Assembly: GCF_900096585.1 (NCBI RefSeq) | Contig: NZ_FMYH01000004.1 | Coordinates: forward strand, 124,001 to 188,000 | DNA: 64,000 nt | Direction: 5' to 3' | Origin: Sanguibacter gelidistatuariae | GTDB lineage: Bacteria; Actinomycetota; Actinomycetes; Actinomycetales; Cellulomonadaceae | Part shown: positions 8,321 to 16,407 of the stretch, in pieces | Numbering within the stretch: the first letter of the stretch is position 1 | How the letters are laid out: each line of letters begins with the position of its first letter | The notes under the pieces: model-generated | The model's database searches: none | Told to the model about the DNA's origin: nothing | What the model saw: the letters and a program-made list of their open reading frames with translations, nothing else | Program-made: the position numbers and the translations under genes

Positions 8321-8368
8321 ATGCTTCCGCTGTGGGCGACCTCTTGGGCCGTCCGATCCTGCTGGCGG

Positions 8369-8731
8369 CTACTTCGCGGCCGCCGGTGCGGCGCTCGACG
8401 ATGAAGCGGAAGACGACGACGAGGACGACGACGAAGCGGAGGCGGGTGCGGAGCTGGGCGTCGAGCCGCTTGATGCGGGTGCGGCCGTGGACTCCTTGGC
8501 CGAGCTCGAGGACTCCGACGCCTTGGTGGAGGCGGGCACCTTCGACTTCGACGCGGCCTTGTTGTCGGTGCGGTAGAAGCCCGACCCTTTGAAGACGACT
8601 CCGACGGGGGAGAAGACCTTGCGCAGCAGGCCATCGCACTCGGGGCACACTGTGAGCGAGTCGTCGGCGAAGGACTGGTGGATGTCGAAGTTGTGGCCGC
8701 ACGCGGTGCAGGTGTACGCGTAGAGGGGCAC
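8369..8731 (-). CDS. FmdB-family zinc-ribbon protein
   Basis: 120 residues from the GTG at 8731, chosen because AGGAG lies just upstream and the family starts 'VPLYAYTCTACGHNF'. Cys8, Cys11, Cys29 and Cys32 (CTAC...CPEC) form the zinc ribbon. The 'VVFKGSGFYRTDN' motif ends the conserved part at about residue 55. The remaining half is a Ser/Ala low-complexity tail of unknown use. FmdB proteins are small putative regulators whose molecular role is not settled. A CIRCE element overlaps the predicted transcription start, implying HrcA heat-shock control. Confidence 0.85.
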   Translation of the reverse strand: MPLYAYTCTACGHNFDIHQSFADDSLTVCPECDGLLRKVFSPVGVVFKGSGFYRTDNKAASKSKVPASTKASESSSSAKESTAAPASSGSTPSSAPASASSSSSSSSSASSSSAAPAAAK

Positions 8732-8805
8732 GAAGTCTCCTGTGATCCTGTAGTGGGTGGTGCCGACCCGACCGGCGGCGAGGTGACATCGCGCGCGGTC
8801 GAGGG

Positions 8806-8832
8806 TTGGCACTCGAAGCAACTGAGTGCTAA
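8806..8832. promoter_or_regulatory. CIRCE element (HrcA operator) at the fmdB promoter
   Basis: TTGGCACTC-N9-GAGTGCTAA differs from the consensus TTAGCACTC-N9-GAGTGCTAA at one base. On the minus strand it directly follows TATGAT (complement of 8832-8837), with TTCCAC about 18 bases further up, so HrcA binding would block the start of the zinc-ribbon gene. For the divergent acylase (leaderless start at 8898) it lies about 65-90 bases upstream and is less likely to repress. Confidence 0.75.
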
Positions 8833-8897
8833 TCATACGCCGGACCGTGGACGCGGTGGAAGCGCGCCGTGTCAGTGGGAGCAAGTAGTCTCGCACC

Positions 8898-11519
8898 GTG
8901 CCTCATCGCAATGTGATCCTTCGTCGTTCCCTCGTCACGGTGGCCGTCCTGGTCGTGCTCGCCCTCGTCGCGACCGTCGTCGCCGTGGTGGTCGTCACCC
9001 GCCGTCCGCTGCCGTCAGCAGGCGGGGAGGAGACCATCCCGGGCCTGAGCGGGACCGTGCGCGTGGTCCGTGACGCGCAAGGCGTCCCCGACATCTACGC
9101 CTCGACCCCCGAGGACCTCTTCCAGGCCCAGGGGTACGTCCAGGCGCAGGACCGTTTCTTCGAGATGGACTACCGCCGCCACGTGACGTCCGGACGCCTC
9201 GCCGAGCTCGTCGGAGACAACCCGGACGCGATCGAGGCGGACAAGGTCATCCGGACCTTCGGGTGGCGCCACGTCGCCGAGGCGGAGTGGGAGATCCTCG
9301 ACGCGCCGACGAAGTCCTACCTGACGGCCTACGCCGACGGTGTGAATGCCTACCTCGACGGCCGCGCACCGGGGGACATCGCCTTCGAGTACACGGTGCT
9401 CGGCCTCCAGGTCGATGTCGACGCCCCGGAGAAGTGGGACCCGATCGACTCCCTCGCCTGGCTCAAGGCGATGGCCTGGGACCTGCGGGGGAACTACGAC
9501 GACGAGCTCGGACGGGCCCAGGCCTTCGCCAGCATCGGCGACGTGGCCCGGGTCAACGAGCTCTTCCCGGTCTACCCCGAGGAGCTCAACCCCCCGATCC
9601 TCGACGCCGACCAGGCGAGCGCAAACCTCGCGGCCAACCCCGCGCCGGCGCTGGGAGAGACGGCCGACGGGGCGGGCGCGTCCTCGACCGCCAGCCTCTA
9701 CGACCCCGAGGACGCTGGGCTGGCGCTCGCCGTCGATTCTGCCGCCCGCGCGATCGACGCGGTCCCCGTGCTGGTCGGCGACGGCGAGGGGATCGGCTCC
9801 AACTCCTGGGTCGTGTCCGGAGCCCTGACCGACACGGGCAGCCCCCTGCTGGCCAACGACCCGCACCTGAGCCTGGGCGTGCCGAGCATCTGGTCCCAGG
9901 TCGGCTTGCACTGCTTGACGACGAGCGCGGCCTGCCCTTTCGACGTGTCCGGCTTCTCCTTCGCCGGATTCCCCGGCGTGATCATCGGCCACAACGCGTC
10001 GCTGGCCTGGGGGATCACCAACCTGGGCGCGGACGTGACCGACTTCTTCCTTGAGCGGACCAGTGGCGCCACCTACGAGGTGGACGGTGCCTGGGTCGAC
10101 CTGACCACCCGCACCGAGACGATCAAGGTCAACGGCGGCGAGGACATCGAGCTTGTCATCCGGTCCACCGGGCACGGCCCGATCGTCTCCGGCGTGCTCG
10201 ACCTCGACGAGACCGGCTCGACCCCGGTCACCGGCGTCGACGGCGAGCCGGTCCGGCGCTCGAGCTACGAGGTCTCTCTCGGATGGACGGCACTGACCCC
10301 TGGGCTGACCGCCCAGGCCATCTTCGCGATGGACACGTCCGCATCGGCCCAGGACATCAAGGCCGCCGCCGAGTACTTCGAGGTGCCCTCCCAGAACATC
10401 ATCTTCGCGACCGTCGACGGACACATCGGCTACCAGGCCCCGGGGCGGATCCCGGTGCGCGACGAGGTCTCCGGTGCGGTCCCCTCCGACGGCACCTGGC
10501 CCCGGCCCGGTTGGGACTCCCGGTACGACTGGCAGGGTTGGGTCGACCCTGCCGCCATGCCGTCGGTGCTCGACCCGGTCGAGGGGTTCATCGTCGCGGC
10601 CAACCAGGCCGTCGGACCGGCCGGAGCCGGTCCCTTCCTCGCCCTGGACTGGGACTATGGCTACCGCTCCGAACGCATCCGGGACCTGCTCGAGACCGAG
10701 ATCGAGGCGGGCCGCCCGATCAGCGTTGCCGCGATGGCGCGAATCCAGAACGACACCTTCAACCCCTATGCCGAGGTGCTTGTCCCCACGCTCCTGGAAC
10801 AGACGATCACCAACACCTTCGACCGGGCGGGCCAGGACCTGCTTGTCGGCTGGGACTACAGCCAGGACGCCGACTCGGCGCCGGCCGCGTACTTCGCCGC
10901 GGTCTGGGTCGAGCTGTTGTCACTGACCTTCGACGACGAGCTCTCCGACGCGTCCGCCCCGGACGGGGGGAGCCGGTGGCTCGAGGTCGTCCGCACGCAC
11001 CTGGATGATCCGACGAGCCTGTGGTGGGACGACCGCAGGACGGTCAACGTCGTGGAGACCCGGGACGAGATCTTCACGCAGGCGCTCGTCAAGGCGCGCG
11101 AGCAGCTCACCAAGAAGCTCGGCCGGAAGGCCGACGAGTGGGAGTGGGGCAAGCTGCACCGCCTCGCGCTGCAGCACCCGGTTCTCGGCGGGTCGAGCAT
11201 CCCCGGGGTGGTCCGCGGCTTCGTCAACCCCAGTCCCGTCGAGATGGGCGGAGGGTCCTCGATCATCAACGCGACCGGCTGGGACGCGTCCTCCGGCTCC
11301 TACGACGTGACGTCGGGGCCGTCGATGCGGATGGTGGTCGACCTCGCCGACCTGGACCGATCGACCTGGGTCGTGGTGACCGGGACGTCAGGGCACCCTG
11401 CCAGCTCGCACTACGCCGACCAGCTCGACCGGTGGGCCGCCGGGGAGACGTACTCCTGGCAGTTCACCGAGAAGGCCGTCACCGCCGCAGGGAAGGACAC
11501 GCTCACCCTCACGCCCTGA
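8898..11519 (+). CDS. Penicillin-acylase-family (S45 Ntn) hydrolase
   Basis: 873 residues from a GTG; TAGTCT lies six bases before it, so the mRNA is probably leaderless. The N-terminal hydrophobic segment (about 10-33) is a signal or anchor. The alpha chain opens with 'VRVVRDAQGVPDIYASTPEDLFQAQGYVQAQDRFFEMD', a family hallmark. A linker ends at the autocleavage site IGSNSWVVSG; Ser301 should become the N-terminal nucleophile of the beta chain. 'LANDPHL', 'FAGFPGVIIGHN' and 'WGITN' blocks follow. Relatives cleave beta-lactams, acyl-homoserine lactones or other amides; sequence alone does not settle the substrate. Confidence 0.9.
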   Translation: MPHRNVILRRSLVTVAVLVVLALVATVVAVVVVTRRPLPSAGGEETIPGLSGTVRVVRDAQGVPDIYASTPEDLFQAQGYVQAQDRFFEMDYRRHVTSGRLAELVGDNPDAIEADKVIRTFGWRHVAEAEWEILDAPTKSYLTAYADGVNAYLDGRAPGDIAFEYTVLGLQVDVDAPEKWDPIDSLAWLKAMAWDLRGNYDDELGRAQAFASIGDVARVNELFPVYPEELNPPILDADQASANLAANPAPALGETADGAGASSTASLYDPEDAGLALAVDSAARAIDAVPVLVGDGEGIGSNSWVVSGALTDTGSPLLANDPHLSLGVPSIWSQVGLHCLTTSAACPFDVSGFSFAGFPGVIIGHNASLAWGITNLGADVTDFFLERTSGATYEVDGAWVDLTTRTETIKVNGGEDIELVIRSTGHGPIVSGVLDLDETGSTPVTGVDGEPVRRSSYEVSLGWTALTPGLTAQAIFAMDTSASAQDIKAAAEYFEVPSQNIIFATVDGHIGYQAPGRIPVRDEVSGAVPSDGTWPRPGWDSRYDWQGWVDPAAMPSVLDPVEGFIVAANQAVGPAGAGPFLALDWDYGYRSERIRDLLETEIEAGRPISVAAMARIQNDTFNPYAEVLVPTLLEQTITNTFDRAGQDLLVGWDYSQDADSAPAAYFAAVWVELLSLTFDDELSDASAPDGGSRWLEVVRTHLDDPTSLWWDDRRTVNVVETRDEIFTQALVKAREQLTKKLGRKADEWEWGKLHRLALQHPVLGGSSIPGVVRGFVNPSPVEMGGGSSIINATGWDASSGSYDVTSGPSMRMVVDLADLDRSTWVVVTGTSGHPASSHYADQLDRWAAGETYSWQFTEKAVTAAGKDTLTLTP

Positions 11520-11649
11520 CGGACAGCCGGAACTGACAGCCGGAACGGACAGCCGGAACGGACAGCCGGAACGGACAGCCGGAACGGACAGCCGGAACGG
11601 ACAGCCGGAACGGACAGCCGGAACGGACAGCCAGGACGGACAGCCGGAA
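11520..11649. repeat. Ten tandem copies of a 13-bp unit (CGGACAGCCGGAA)
   Basis: Ten head-to-tail units begin at the acylase stop codon. Units 1, 3-8 and 10 are exact; unit 2 starts CTG and unit 9 ends CCAGGA. They fill the gap to the convergent cyclo-ligase terminator. Thirteen bases is not a multiple of three and the tract is intergenic, so it looks like a minisatellite-type array. Confidence 0.95.
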
Positions 11650-11660
11650 CGGGCCGGCCG

Positions 11661-11686
11661 GGCTGACCCGCCCGGCTGGGTCAGCC
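11661..11686. terminator. Terminator hairpin overlapping the cyclo-ligase stop
   Basis: GGCTGACCC (11661-11669) pairs with GGGTCAGCC (11678-11686) around an 8-base loop. It lies between two convergent genes and covers the last codons of the minus-strand gene. Confidence 0.55.
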
Positions 11687-12316
11687 GGTGATCCAGTGCC
11701 ATTCCAGCGGGGTGGCCACGCCGTCGACCCGGCGGTCGTGGTCCTCGCGGGGCAGCGGACGCTCTGCGGCGTCGTAGATCTCTTCGGGGAAGACGACGGC
11801 GATCACCTTGACGCCCGGGCGCACGTGCGCGAGGGCGCGGTCGTACCAGCCGCCGCCCTGTCCGAGCCGGTTGCCGTGGGTGTCGACCGCGAGGGCCGGG
11901 GCGATGACGACGTCGGCCGTCTCGAGCGCCTCCGGACCGAGTGCTTCGGTCGACGGCTCGGGCGGGCGCCCGGGGGCGCGCTGGAGGAGGTCGTCCTCCC
12001 CTGCGTACAGGGCCCAGTCACGCTGCAGCCCGGCTCCGAGCACGGGGAGCAGGATCTGCTTGCCGAGCGCGTCGAGCATGGACATGAGCGCCGAGGTGCC
12101 GGGCTCGTGGGGTCGAGCGGCGTAGAGGCCCACCCGCTGGGCGTCGCGGACCTCGGGGATGGTCAGGAGGATCTCGGCCAGCGCCTTCGCCGCCTCGTCG
12201 CGCCGTCGTTCGCTGCGGGTCTCGCGTGCCGCACGTATCGCCCCACGGAGGGCGATCTTGGCGTCCTCCGCATCGAGGGACGGGCGGACAGGGTAGGGCT
12301 GCGCTGGACTACTCAT
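11681..12316 (-). CDS. 5-formyltetrahydrofolate cyclo-ligase
   Basis: 211 residues from the ATG at 12316; a TTG two codons upstream is the alternative. GATACT six bases before the ATG suggests a leaderless start. The enzyme converts 5-formyl-THF to 5,10-methenyl-THF with ATP in one-carbon metabolism. Hallmarks are 'KIALRGAIRAARETRS' near the N-terminus, the 'VGLYAARPHEPGT' block and the C-terminal 'DTHGNRLGQGGGWYDRAL' substrate/ATP loop. Length matches the family (about 190-210). In many actinobacteria it lies next to galU and moeA; here moeA is divergent and galU is missing. Confidence 0.92.
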   Translation of the reverse strand: MSSPAQPYPVRPSLDAEDAKIALRGAIRAARETRSERRRDEAAKALAEILLTIPEVRDAQRVGLYAARPHEPGTSALMSMLDALGKQILLPVLGAGLQRDWALYAGEDDLLQRAPGRPPEPSTEALGPEALETADVVIAPALAVDTHGNRLGQGGGWYDRALAHVRPGVKVIAVVFPEEIYDAAERPLPREDHDRRVDGVATPLEWHWITG

Positions 12317-12403
12317 GGTCAAAGTATCTCAAAGAAATGGTGCGGATGGTGTCTCTCGGAGATGTTCGCAGGGGATGTGCTTTTCTGCACTAGCCTGTGG
12401 TTC

Positions 12404-12451
12404 ATGACTGCTGGAACGCCGTGCGCCCCACGACCCGTGACCTCCCGGTGA
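12404..12451 (+). CDS. Leaderless 15-codon ORF before moeA (leader peptide or galU remnant)
   Basis: TAGCCT (12391-12396) stands seven bases before an ATG, a classic leaderless start. The frame encodes MTAGTPCAPRPVTSR and stops five bases before the moeA GTG. In related genomes galU usually occupies this position, so this may be the retained start of a deleted galU. It may instead be a short leader that delivers ribosomes to moeA. The sequence is too short to decide. Confidence 0.35.
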   Translation: MTAGTPCAPRPVTSR

Positions 12452-12455
12452 TCCG

Positions 12456-13706
12456 GTGAAGAGCGTCCAGGACCAGCTCGCCGCCGTCCTCGCTGTGGCC
12501 CTTCCGGTCCCCGCCCTCGACGTCGTCCTCACGGACGCGGCCGGCTGCATCCTCGCCGCAGACATCGTCGTCACCGAGAACATCCCCGCCCGGCCCTTGG
12601 CCACGTGCGACGGCTACGCCGTCTTTGCCCGGGACCTCACGGGGGCCAGTGCTCAGGAGCCCGTCGTGCTCCCGGTGATCCACGACGTGTGGTCGGCCGC
12701 CGACGAGCCCTTCCGCCTGGTGCCCGGGCAGAGCGTGCTGCTGAGCTCCGGGGTACCGATGCCTATCGGGGCCGACACTCTGGTTCCGGTCTGGGCCACC
12801 GACCGAGGTGAGGCGCGGGTGCGGATCACCGCCGAGTTCGGCCAGGGGGCCAACGTGCGCGCCGTCGGAGCCGACGGCGCGGCCGGTTCCGTGGGGCTGC
12901 GTGCCGGCATCCGCCTCGACGCCCGCCAGCTGGCCTTCGCCGCGAGCCTGGGCTACGCCAGGATCCGGGTGCACCCAGCTCCCCGGGTGGTGATTCTCCC
13001 GGTCGGCGACGAGCTCGTCCAGCCCGGTTCACCCCGCCCTGGGGTGTTCGACGCGAACGGCCCGTCGCTGCGCACCGCGGTCCAGGACGCCGGTGCGATC
13101 GCGATCCAGGTCGCCCCGGTCAGCGACGACCAGGCCAAGCTCAGGGACGCGATCGAGGACCAGCTCGTGCGCGCGGACCTGCTGATCACCACTGGCGGGC
13201 TGAGCGAGGGCTCGCACGACACCCTCAAGGACGTGCTCGCACCGCTGGGCACCGTGCGCTTCGACCACGTCGCGATGATGCCCGGCCGCAACCAGGGCCT
13301 GGGCACCCTCTACGCCGGGATCGGCGTCGACACGGGCGCGCCCGGTGACACCATCCCGGTCTTCTCCCTGCCCGGGCACCCGGTCGCCGCGCAGATCTCC
13401 TACGAGGTGTTCGTCCGCCCGGCGCTGCGTGCCATGGCTGGGTACACCGAGATCTACCGGCCGTCCGTCGCCGCGCACGCCGCGGTCGGCTGGCGCAGCC
13501 CGGCAGGCATCCGCCAGTTCGTGCCGGCCACGCTGGTCGGCTCGCCCGAGGAGGGGTACCAGGTCACCCCGGTCGGAGACCCGACCCGGCTGGAAGAGCT
13601 GTCCGTGGCCGCTCTCGCGGAGGCCAACGCCCTCGCGGTCGTCCCCGAGGGGGACACCGAGGTGCGGTTCGGGGACAGGGTGCACTGTTTGGTCCTCGAG
13701 GCGTGA
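12456..13706 (+). CDS. moeA: Molybdopterin molybdotransferase MoeA / gephyrin-like protein
   Basis: 416 residues. MoeA inserts molybdate into adenylylated molybdopterin to make the molybdenum cofactor. The N-terminal domain carries the invariant 'ARPLATCDGYAV' segment near residue 50. A beta-barrel insertion and the MoCF-binding core follow: 'VVILPVGDELV', 'DANGPSLRTAVQDAG', 'LLITTGGLSEGSHD' and 'FSLPGHPVAAQISYEVFVRPAL'. Start is GTG at 12456. Actinobacterial copies at this locus are often annotated Glp. It overlaps the following acetyltransferase by GTGA, so they are coupled. Confidence 0.93.
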   Translation: MKSVQDQLAAVLAVALPVPALDVVLTDAAGCILAADIVVTENIPARPLATCDGYAVFARDLTGASAQEPVVLPVIHDVWSAADEPFRLVPGQSVLLSSGVPMPIGADTLVPVWATDRGEARVRITAEFGQGANVRAVGADGAAGSVGLRAGIRLDARQLAFAASLGYARIRVHPAPRVVILPVGDELVQPGSPRPGVFDANGPSLRTAVQDAGAIAIQVAPVSDDQAKLRDAIEDQLVRADLLITTGGLSEGSHDTLKDVLAPLGTVRFDHVAMMPGRNQGLGTLYAGIGVDTGAPGDTIPVFSLPGHPVAAQISYEVFVRPALRAMAGYTEIYRPSVAAHAAVGWRSPAGIRQFVPATLVGSPEEGYQVTPVGDPTRLEELSVAALAEANALAVVPEGDTEVRFGDRVHCLVLEA

Positions 13707-14365
13707 GCATGGCGTTCTGGCGACGCTCGCCGGCCTGGCCGGTCGTGCTGCGCGACGACTCCTTCACCGACCCGCCCGGCGGCACGCTCATCCTGCGGCG
13801 GCTCGTCCGCCGCGATCGTGACGACTGGATGGACGTGCGCGAGCACAACGCCGACTGGCTCGACCGCTGGGAGGCGACCCTCCCGCCCGTGCTCCCCGGT
13901 CGCCATCCCGGCGGGAGGAGCCGATCGGCTCCCACCTTCGGTGAGTACGTCCGCCTGCTCGACGGCGCGGCCCGAGACGGCACGACCCTCCCCTTCGCGA
14001 TCGAGCTCGACGGCGAGCTCGTGGGCCAGCTGACCGTCTCCTCGATCACCTACGGGTCGATGTGCTCGGCCAGCATCGGGTACTGGGTGAGCGAGCACGT
14101 CGCGGGTCGGGGGATCGCGCCGACGGCGGTCGCGCTCGCGGCCGACTACTGCCTCTTCGAGCTGGGCCTGCACCGGATCGAGGTGAACATCCGCCCCGAG
14201 AACGCACCGAGCCTGCGGGTGGTGGCCAAGCTTGGTCTGCGCGACGAGGGCCTGAGGGTCGCCTACCTGCACATCCAGGGCCGCTGGTGCGATCACCGGA
14301 CCTTCGCGGTGACGGCCGAGGAGGTCCCCGGCGGTCTGCTCGCCCGCTGGCGGGGCCAGCAGTAG
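13703..14365 (+). CDS. GNAT-family N-acetyltransferase (RimJ/RimL type)
   Basis: 220 residues, GTG at 13703 overlapping the moeA stop; an ATG two codons later is an alternative. The N-terminal 'LILRRLVRRDRDDWMDVREHNADWL' is typical of RimJ/RimL-type enzymes. The acetyl-CoA site is seen in 'IGYWVSEHVAGRGIAPTAVALAADYCLFELGLHRIEVNIRPENAPSLRVVAKLGL', where motif A is V-A-G-R-G-I-A and N-x-x-S-L-R-V closes the fold. Family members acetylate N-termini of ribosomal or other proteins. The moeA-rimJ order is common in actinobacteria. Confidence 0.9.
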   Translation: MSMAFWRRSPAWPVVLRDDSFTDPPGGTLILRRLVRRDRDDWMDVREHNADWLDRWEATLPPVLPGRHPGGRSRSAPTFGEYVRLLDGAARDGTTLPFAIELDGELVGQLTVSSITYGSMCSASIGYWVSEHVAGRGIAPTAVALAADYCLFELGLHRIEVNIRPENAPSLRVVAKLGLRDEGLRVAYLHIQGRWCDHRTFAVTAEEVPGGLLARWRGQQ

Positions 14366-14473
14366 CAGACCGCGCGCCTGCGCCTGTGGAAGAATTGCAT
14401 AGGTGTAACTTGTCCGCACGACACACCGGGGCGCGTCCGCGTCAGGGTGTATCGCCTCACCTAACGTCGTCGT

Positions 14474-15709
14474 GTGGACTCACTAGCCGGCGTCGTCGTT
14501 CTGGCAGTGGTCGGTCTGTGGTTGGCCTATCTGGTCCCGCACCGGCTGCGCCAACGGCAGCAGATGCTCGAATCGCGAGTCAACGACCGGTTCTCCGGGA
14601 ATCTCCGGGTGCTGGCCGTCGCGACCTCGGGTGCCTCGGCAAACGCCGGAGCAGCGAGGAAGGTCGGCCGGGGATCGACCGCCGTAGCGCTGCACTCCCA
14701 CGGCGACTGCACGACGTCGTCCAGCTTGAACGCACCACTCTTGACCCCGCCTCACGGGATGTCCGTGCGGCCCAGGCGCCACCACCCGGAAGGAGAGCAG
14801 GACATGGAGCAACCACCCTCCCCGACATCCGCGGCCGCACCTGTACGCGCGGGGCTGCATGCCCGCCGTGCGGCGGCTGCGCGGCGCCGCGCGCTGCTCA
14901 CCGTGACCTTGCTCGTGCTGACGGCCGGGACGGGCGCGCTCGCCGCCGGGACCTCCGTCTCGAGCTGGTTCGTGCTCGCACCGGCAGTCCTGCTCGGCGC
15001 GGTCCTCGCGCTCGGCCGCCGGGCTGTGCGGGCCCACGCCCGGGCCGACGCCGCATGGGAAGGGCGTGAGCGCGTGCGCCGGGCCGCCGCCGCAGCGCCG
15101 ACCGATGTCCGCCTGGCCGGACGTCCGGCTCCTGCCATCCGCCCGCAGGTGACCGGCCGCGCCGTGAAGTCCTCGCAGTCCCACACCCAGATGATCGCCC
15201 GGGTGCGCCCAGCCGCGGCCGTGACCGCCGCGGCCTCTTCCGCCGAGGGGGCGACCGTCGCGGATGACCGGCCGGCTCTGGCGGAGGTGGCGTCGGCAAG
15301 CACGGCGTCGAGCGCCGTCGAGGAAGCCACCGTGGTGCTCGCCGAGGCCGACGGCGCAGTCGTCACCGCGGGCACGAGCTTCGACAGGGGCGTCGACACT
15401 GCGGCTGACAAGGCCGACACGTCAGCCGACGAGGCGACCGGTGCCGCGGAGTGGACGTCCGTCCCGGTTCCTCGCCCCGTCTACACGATGAAGTCCGCGG
15501 CCCCGCGCTGGGAGCCGGCGCCGCTGACCGCCGAGATGGCGCAGATCACCCAGGCGCGCCGGGCCGAGCTCGCAGCCGGTGACAGCGCGCCGGTCGAGGA
15601 GACGGCCGGTGACGCGTCGTCGGCCACGAGCGAGGCGGAGGCGCCCAGCGACAGCCTCGGCGTCAACCTCAACTCCGTCCTTGCCCGACGCCGCGCGGCG
15701 GGGGAGTAG
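14474..15709 (+). CDS. Ala-rich membrane protein of unknown function
   Basis: 411 residues from a GTG six bases after TAACGT (14462-14467), so probably leaderless. An N-terminal helix (about 3-20, 'LAGVVVLAVVGLWLAYLVPHRLRQRQQ') is followed by a basic linker. Two close hydrophobic segments lie at about 136-185 (LLTVTLLVLTAGTGALAAGT, WFVLAPAVLLGAVLALG). The second half is Ala/Thr/Glu-rich and probably disordered. A protein starting this way commonly follows the moeA-rimJ pair in actinobacteria, but I know no function. Confidence 0.75.
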   Translation: MDSLAGVVVLAVVGLWLAYLVPHRLRQRQQMLESRVNDRFSGNLRVLAVATSGASANAGAARKVGRGSTAVALHSHGDCTTSSSLNAPLLTPPHGMSVRPRRHHPEGEQDMEQPPSPTSAAAPVRAGLHARRAAAARRRALLTVTLLVLTAGTGALAAGTSVSSWFVLAPAVLLGAVLALGRRAVRAHARADAAWEGRERVRRAAAAAPTDVRLAGRPAPAIRPQVTGRAVKSSQSHTQMIARVRPAAAVTAAASSAEGATVADDRPALAEVASASTASSAVEEATVVLAEADGAVVTAGTSFDRGVDTAADKADTSADEATGAAEWTSVPVPRPVYTMKSAAPRWEPAPLTAEMAQITQARRAELAAGDSAPVEETAGDASSATSEAEAPSDSLGVNLNSVLARRRAAGE

Positions 15710-15831
15710 CGAACCCACCCGGGTGCGGCTCGCCTGGCACGATGCTTGCCGTCGAAGTCGCCGTGGTGCTCAGTGGGTCTCCCGTGGTGCTAACCTAGAT
15801 AACGCTTCGGGAGTTCGTTTCCTGCAGTGGA

Positions 15832-15904
15832 GGGGCTATGGCGCAGCTGGTAGCGCGCTTCGTTCGCATCGAAGAGGTCAGGAGTTCGAATCTCCTTAGC
15901 TCCA
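15832..15904 (+). tRNA. tRNA-Ala (anticodon CGC)
   Basis: Acceptor GGGGCTA / TAGCTCC, D-arm GCGC...GCGC, anticodon stem CTTCG / CGAAG around TTCGCAT (anticodon CGC), T-arm AGGAG-TTCGAAT-CTCCT. CCA is not encoded (CCG follows the discriminator A). It reads GCG, an abundant codon here. A strong terminator follows at 15920. Confidence 0.96.
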
Positions 15905-15919
15905 CCGAGAATCACCACG

Positions 15920-15956
15920 AGGAGTCTCACCCCATGCGGGGTGGGACTCCTTTTTT
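15920..15956 (+). terminator. Rho-independent terminator of tRNA-Ala
   Basis: AGGAGTCTCACCCC pairs with GGGGTGGGACTCCT (one mismatch) around ATGC, followed by six T residues. It is one of the few hairpins in the window with a clear U-tract. Confidence 0.93.
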
Positions 15957-16076
15957 CTTGCGTGCGCGACGCGGGGACGAGCGCGGCCGAGGTGACTCGC
16001 GCCGCGCTCGAGGCGATAGTCTGACGATGATCCGGTCGTCGACAGGGCCGGGCGCCCCGTTCTGGAGGAGACCGCA

Positions 16077-16367
16077 ATGGCAATGCTGGATGACCCGCTC
16101 ACGCTTGATCACGAGTTCACGGCACAGCTGCAGAAGGACGGTGCCTTCGACACCTACCTCACGGTGCCCGGCTCGGTCGAGCTCCTTGGGACCCGCAAGG
16201 CCGTGAAGGTCACCGGGACCGTCGACGGGCACCACTTCGCCGCGACGCTCATGCCCTCGGGCAGCGGGCTGCACCGGCTCCCGCTGCGGGCGGCGCTGCG
16301 CAAGGCGGTCGGCAAGGACGCTGCGGGCGACGAGGTGCGGATCCGGCTGGAGAAGCGGCTCGGCTGA
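16077..16367 (+). CDS. DUF1905 domain protein
   Basis: 96 residues with a strong GGAGGAG ribosome-binding site six bases before ATG 16077. It matches the small beta-barrel DUF1905 proteins: 'FDTYLTVPGSVELLGTRKAVKVTGTVDGHHFAATLMPSGSGLHRLPLRAALRKAVGKDAGDEV'-like order, seen here as FTAQLQKDG..YLTVPG..KVTGTVDGH..LMPSG.GLHRLPL. The function is unknown; such domains often accompany YdeI/OmpD-associated proteins. It is monocistronic by spacing. Confidence 0.85.
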   Translation: MAMLDDPLTLDHEFTAQLQKDGAFDTYLTVPGSVELLGTRKAVKVTGTVDGHHFAATLMPSGSGLHRLPLRAALRKAVGKDAAGDEVRIRLEKRLG

Positions 16368-16395
16368 CGCGTGCGGCCGTGGGTGGCGGGCCTTC

Positions 16396-16401
16396 TACAC
16401 T
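16396..16401 (+). promoter_or_regulatory. -10 hexamer of the leaderless pgmB-GH65 transcript
   Basis: TACACT lies exactly six bases before the GTG start codon at 16408. This TANNNT-N6/7-start pattern recurs in the window (for example at 8898, 12404, 14474, 39670, 42138, 48071 and, on the minus strand, 51809 and 62179). It predicts transcription starting at the first base of the start codon. Confidence 0.6.
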
Positions 16402-16407
16402 TCTTGG

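Noticed and set aside
8898-11519. Part of a beta-lactam or other biosynthetic cluster
   Set aside because: No synthase, carrier or tailoring genes are nearby; the acylase stands alone.
11520-11649. CRISPR or coding repeat
   Set aside because: Thirteen-base units abut without spacers, begin at a stop codon and are not a multiple of three.
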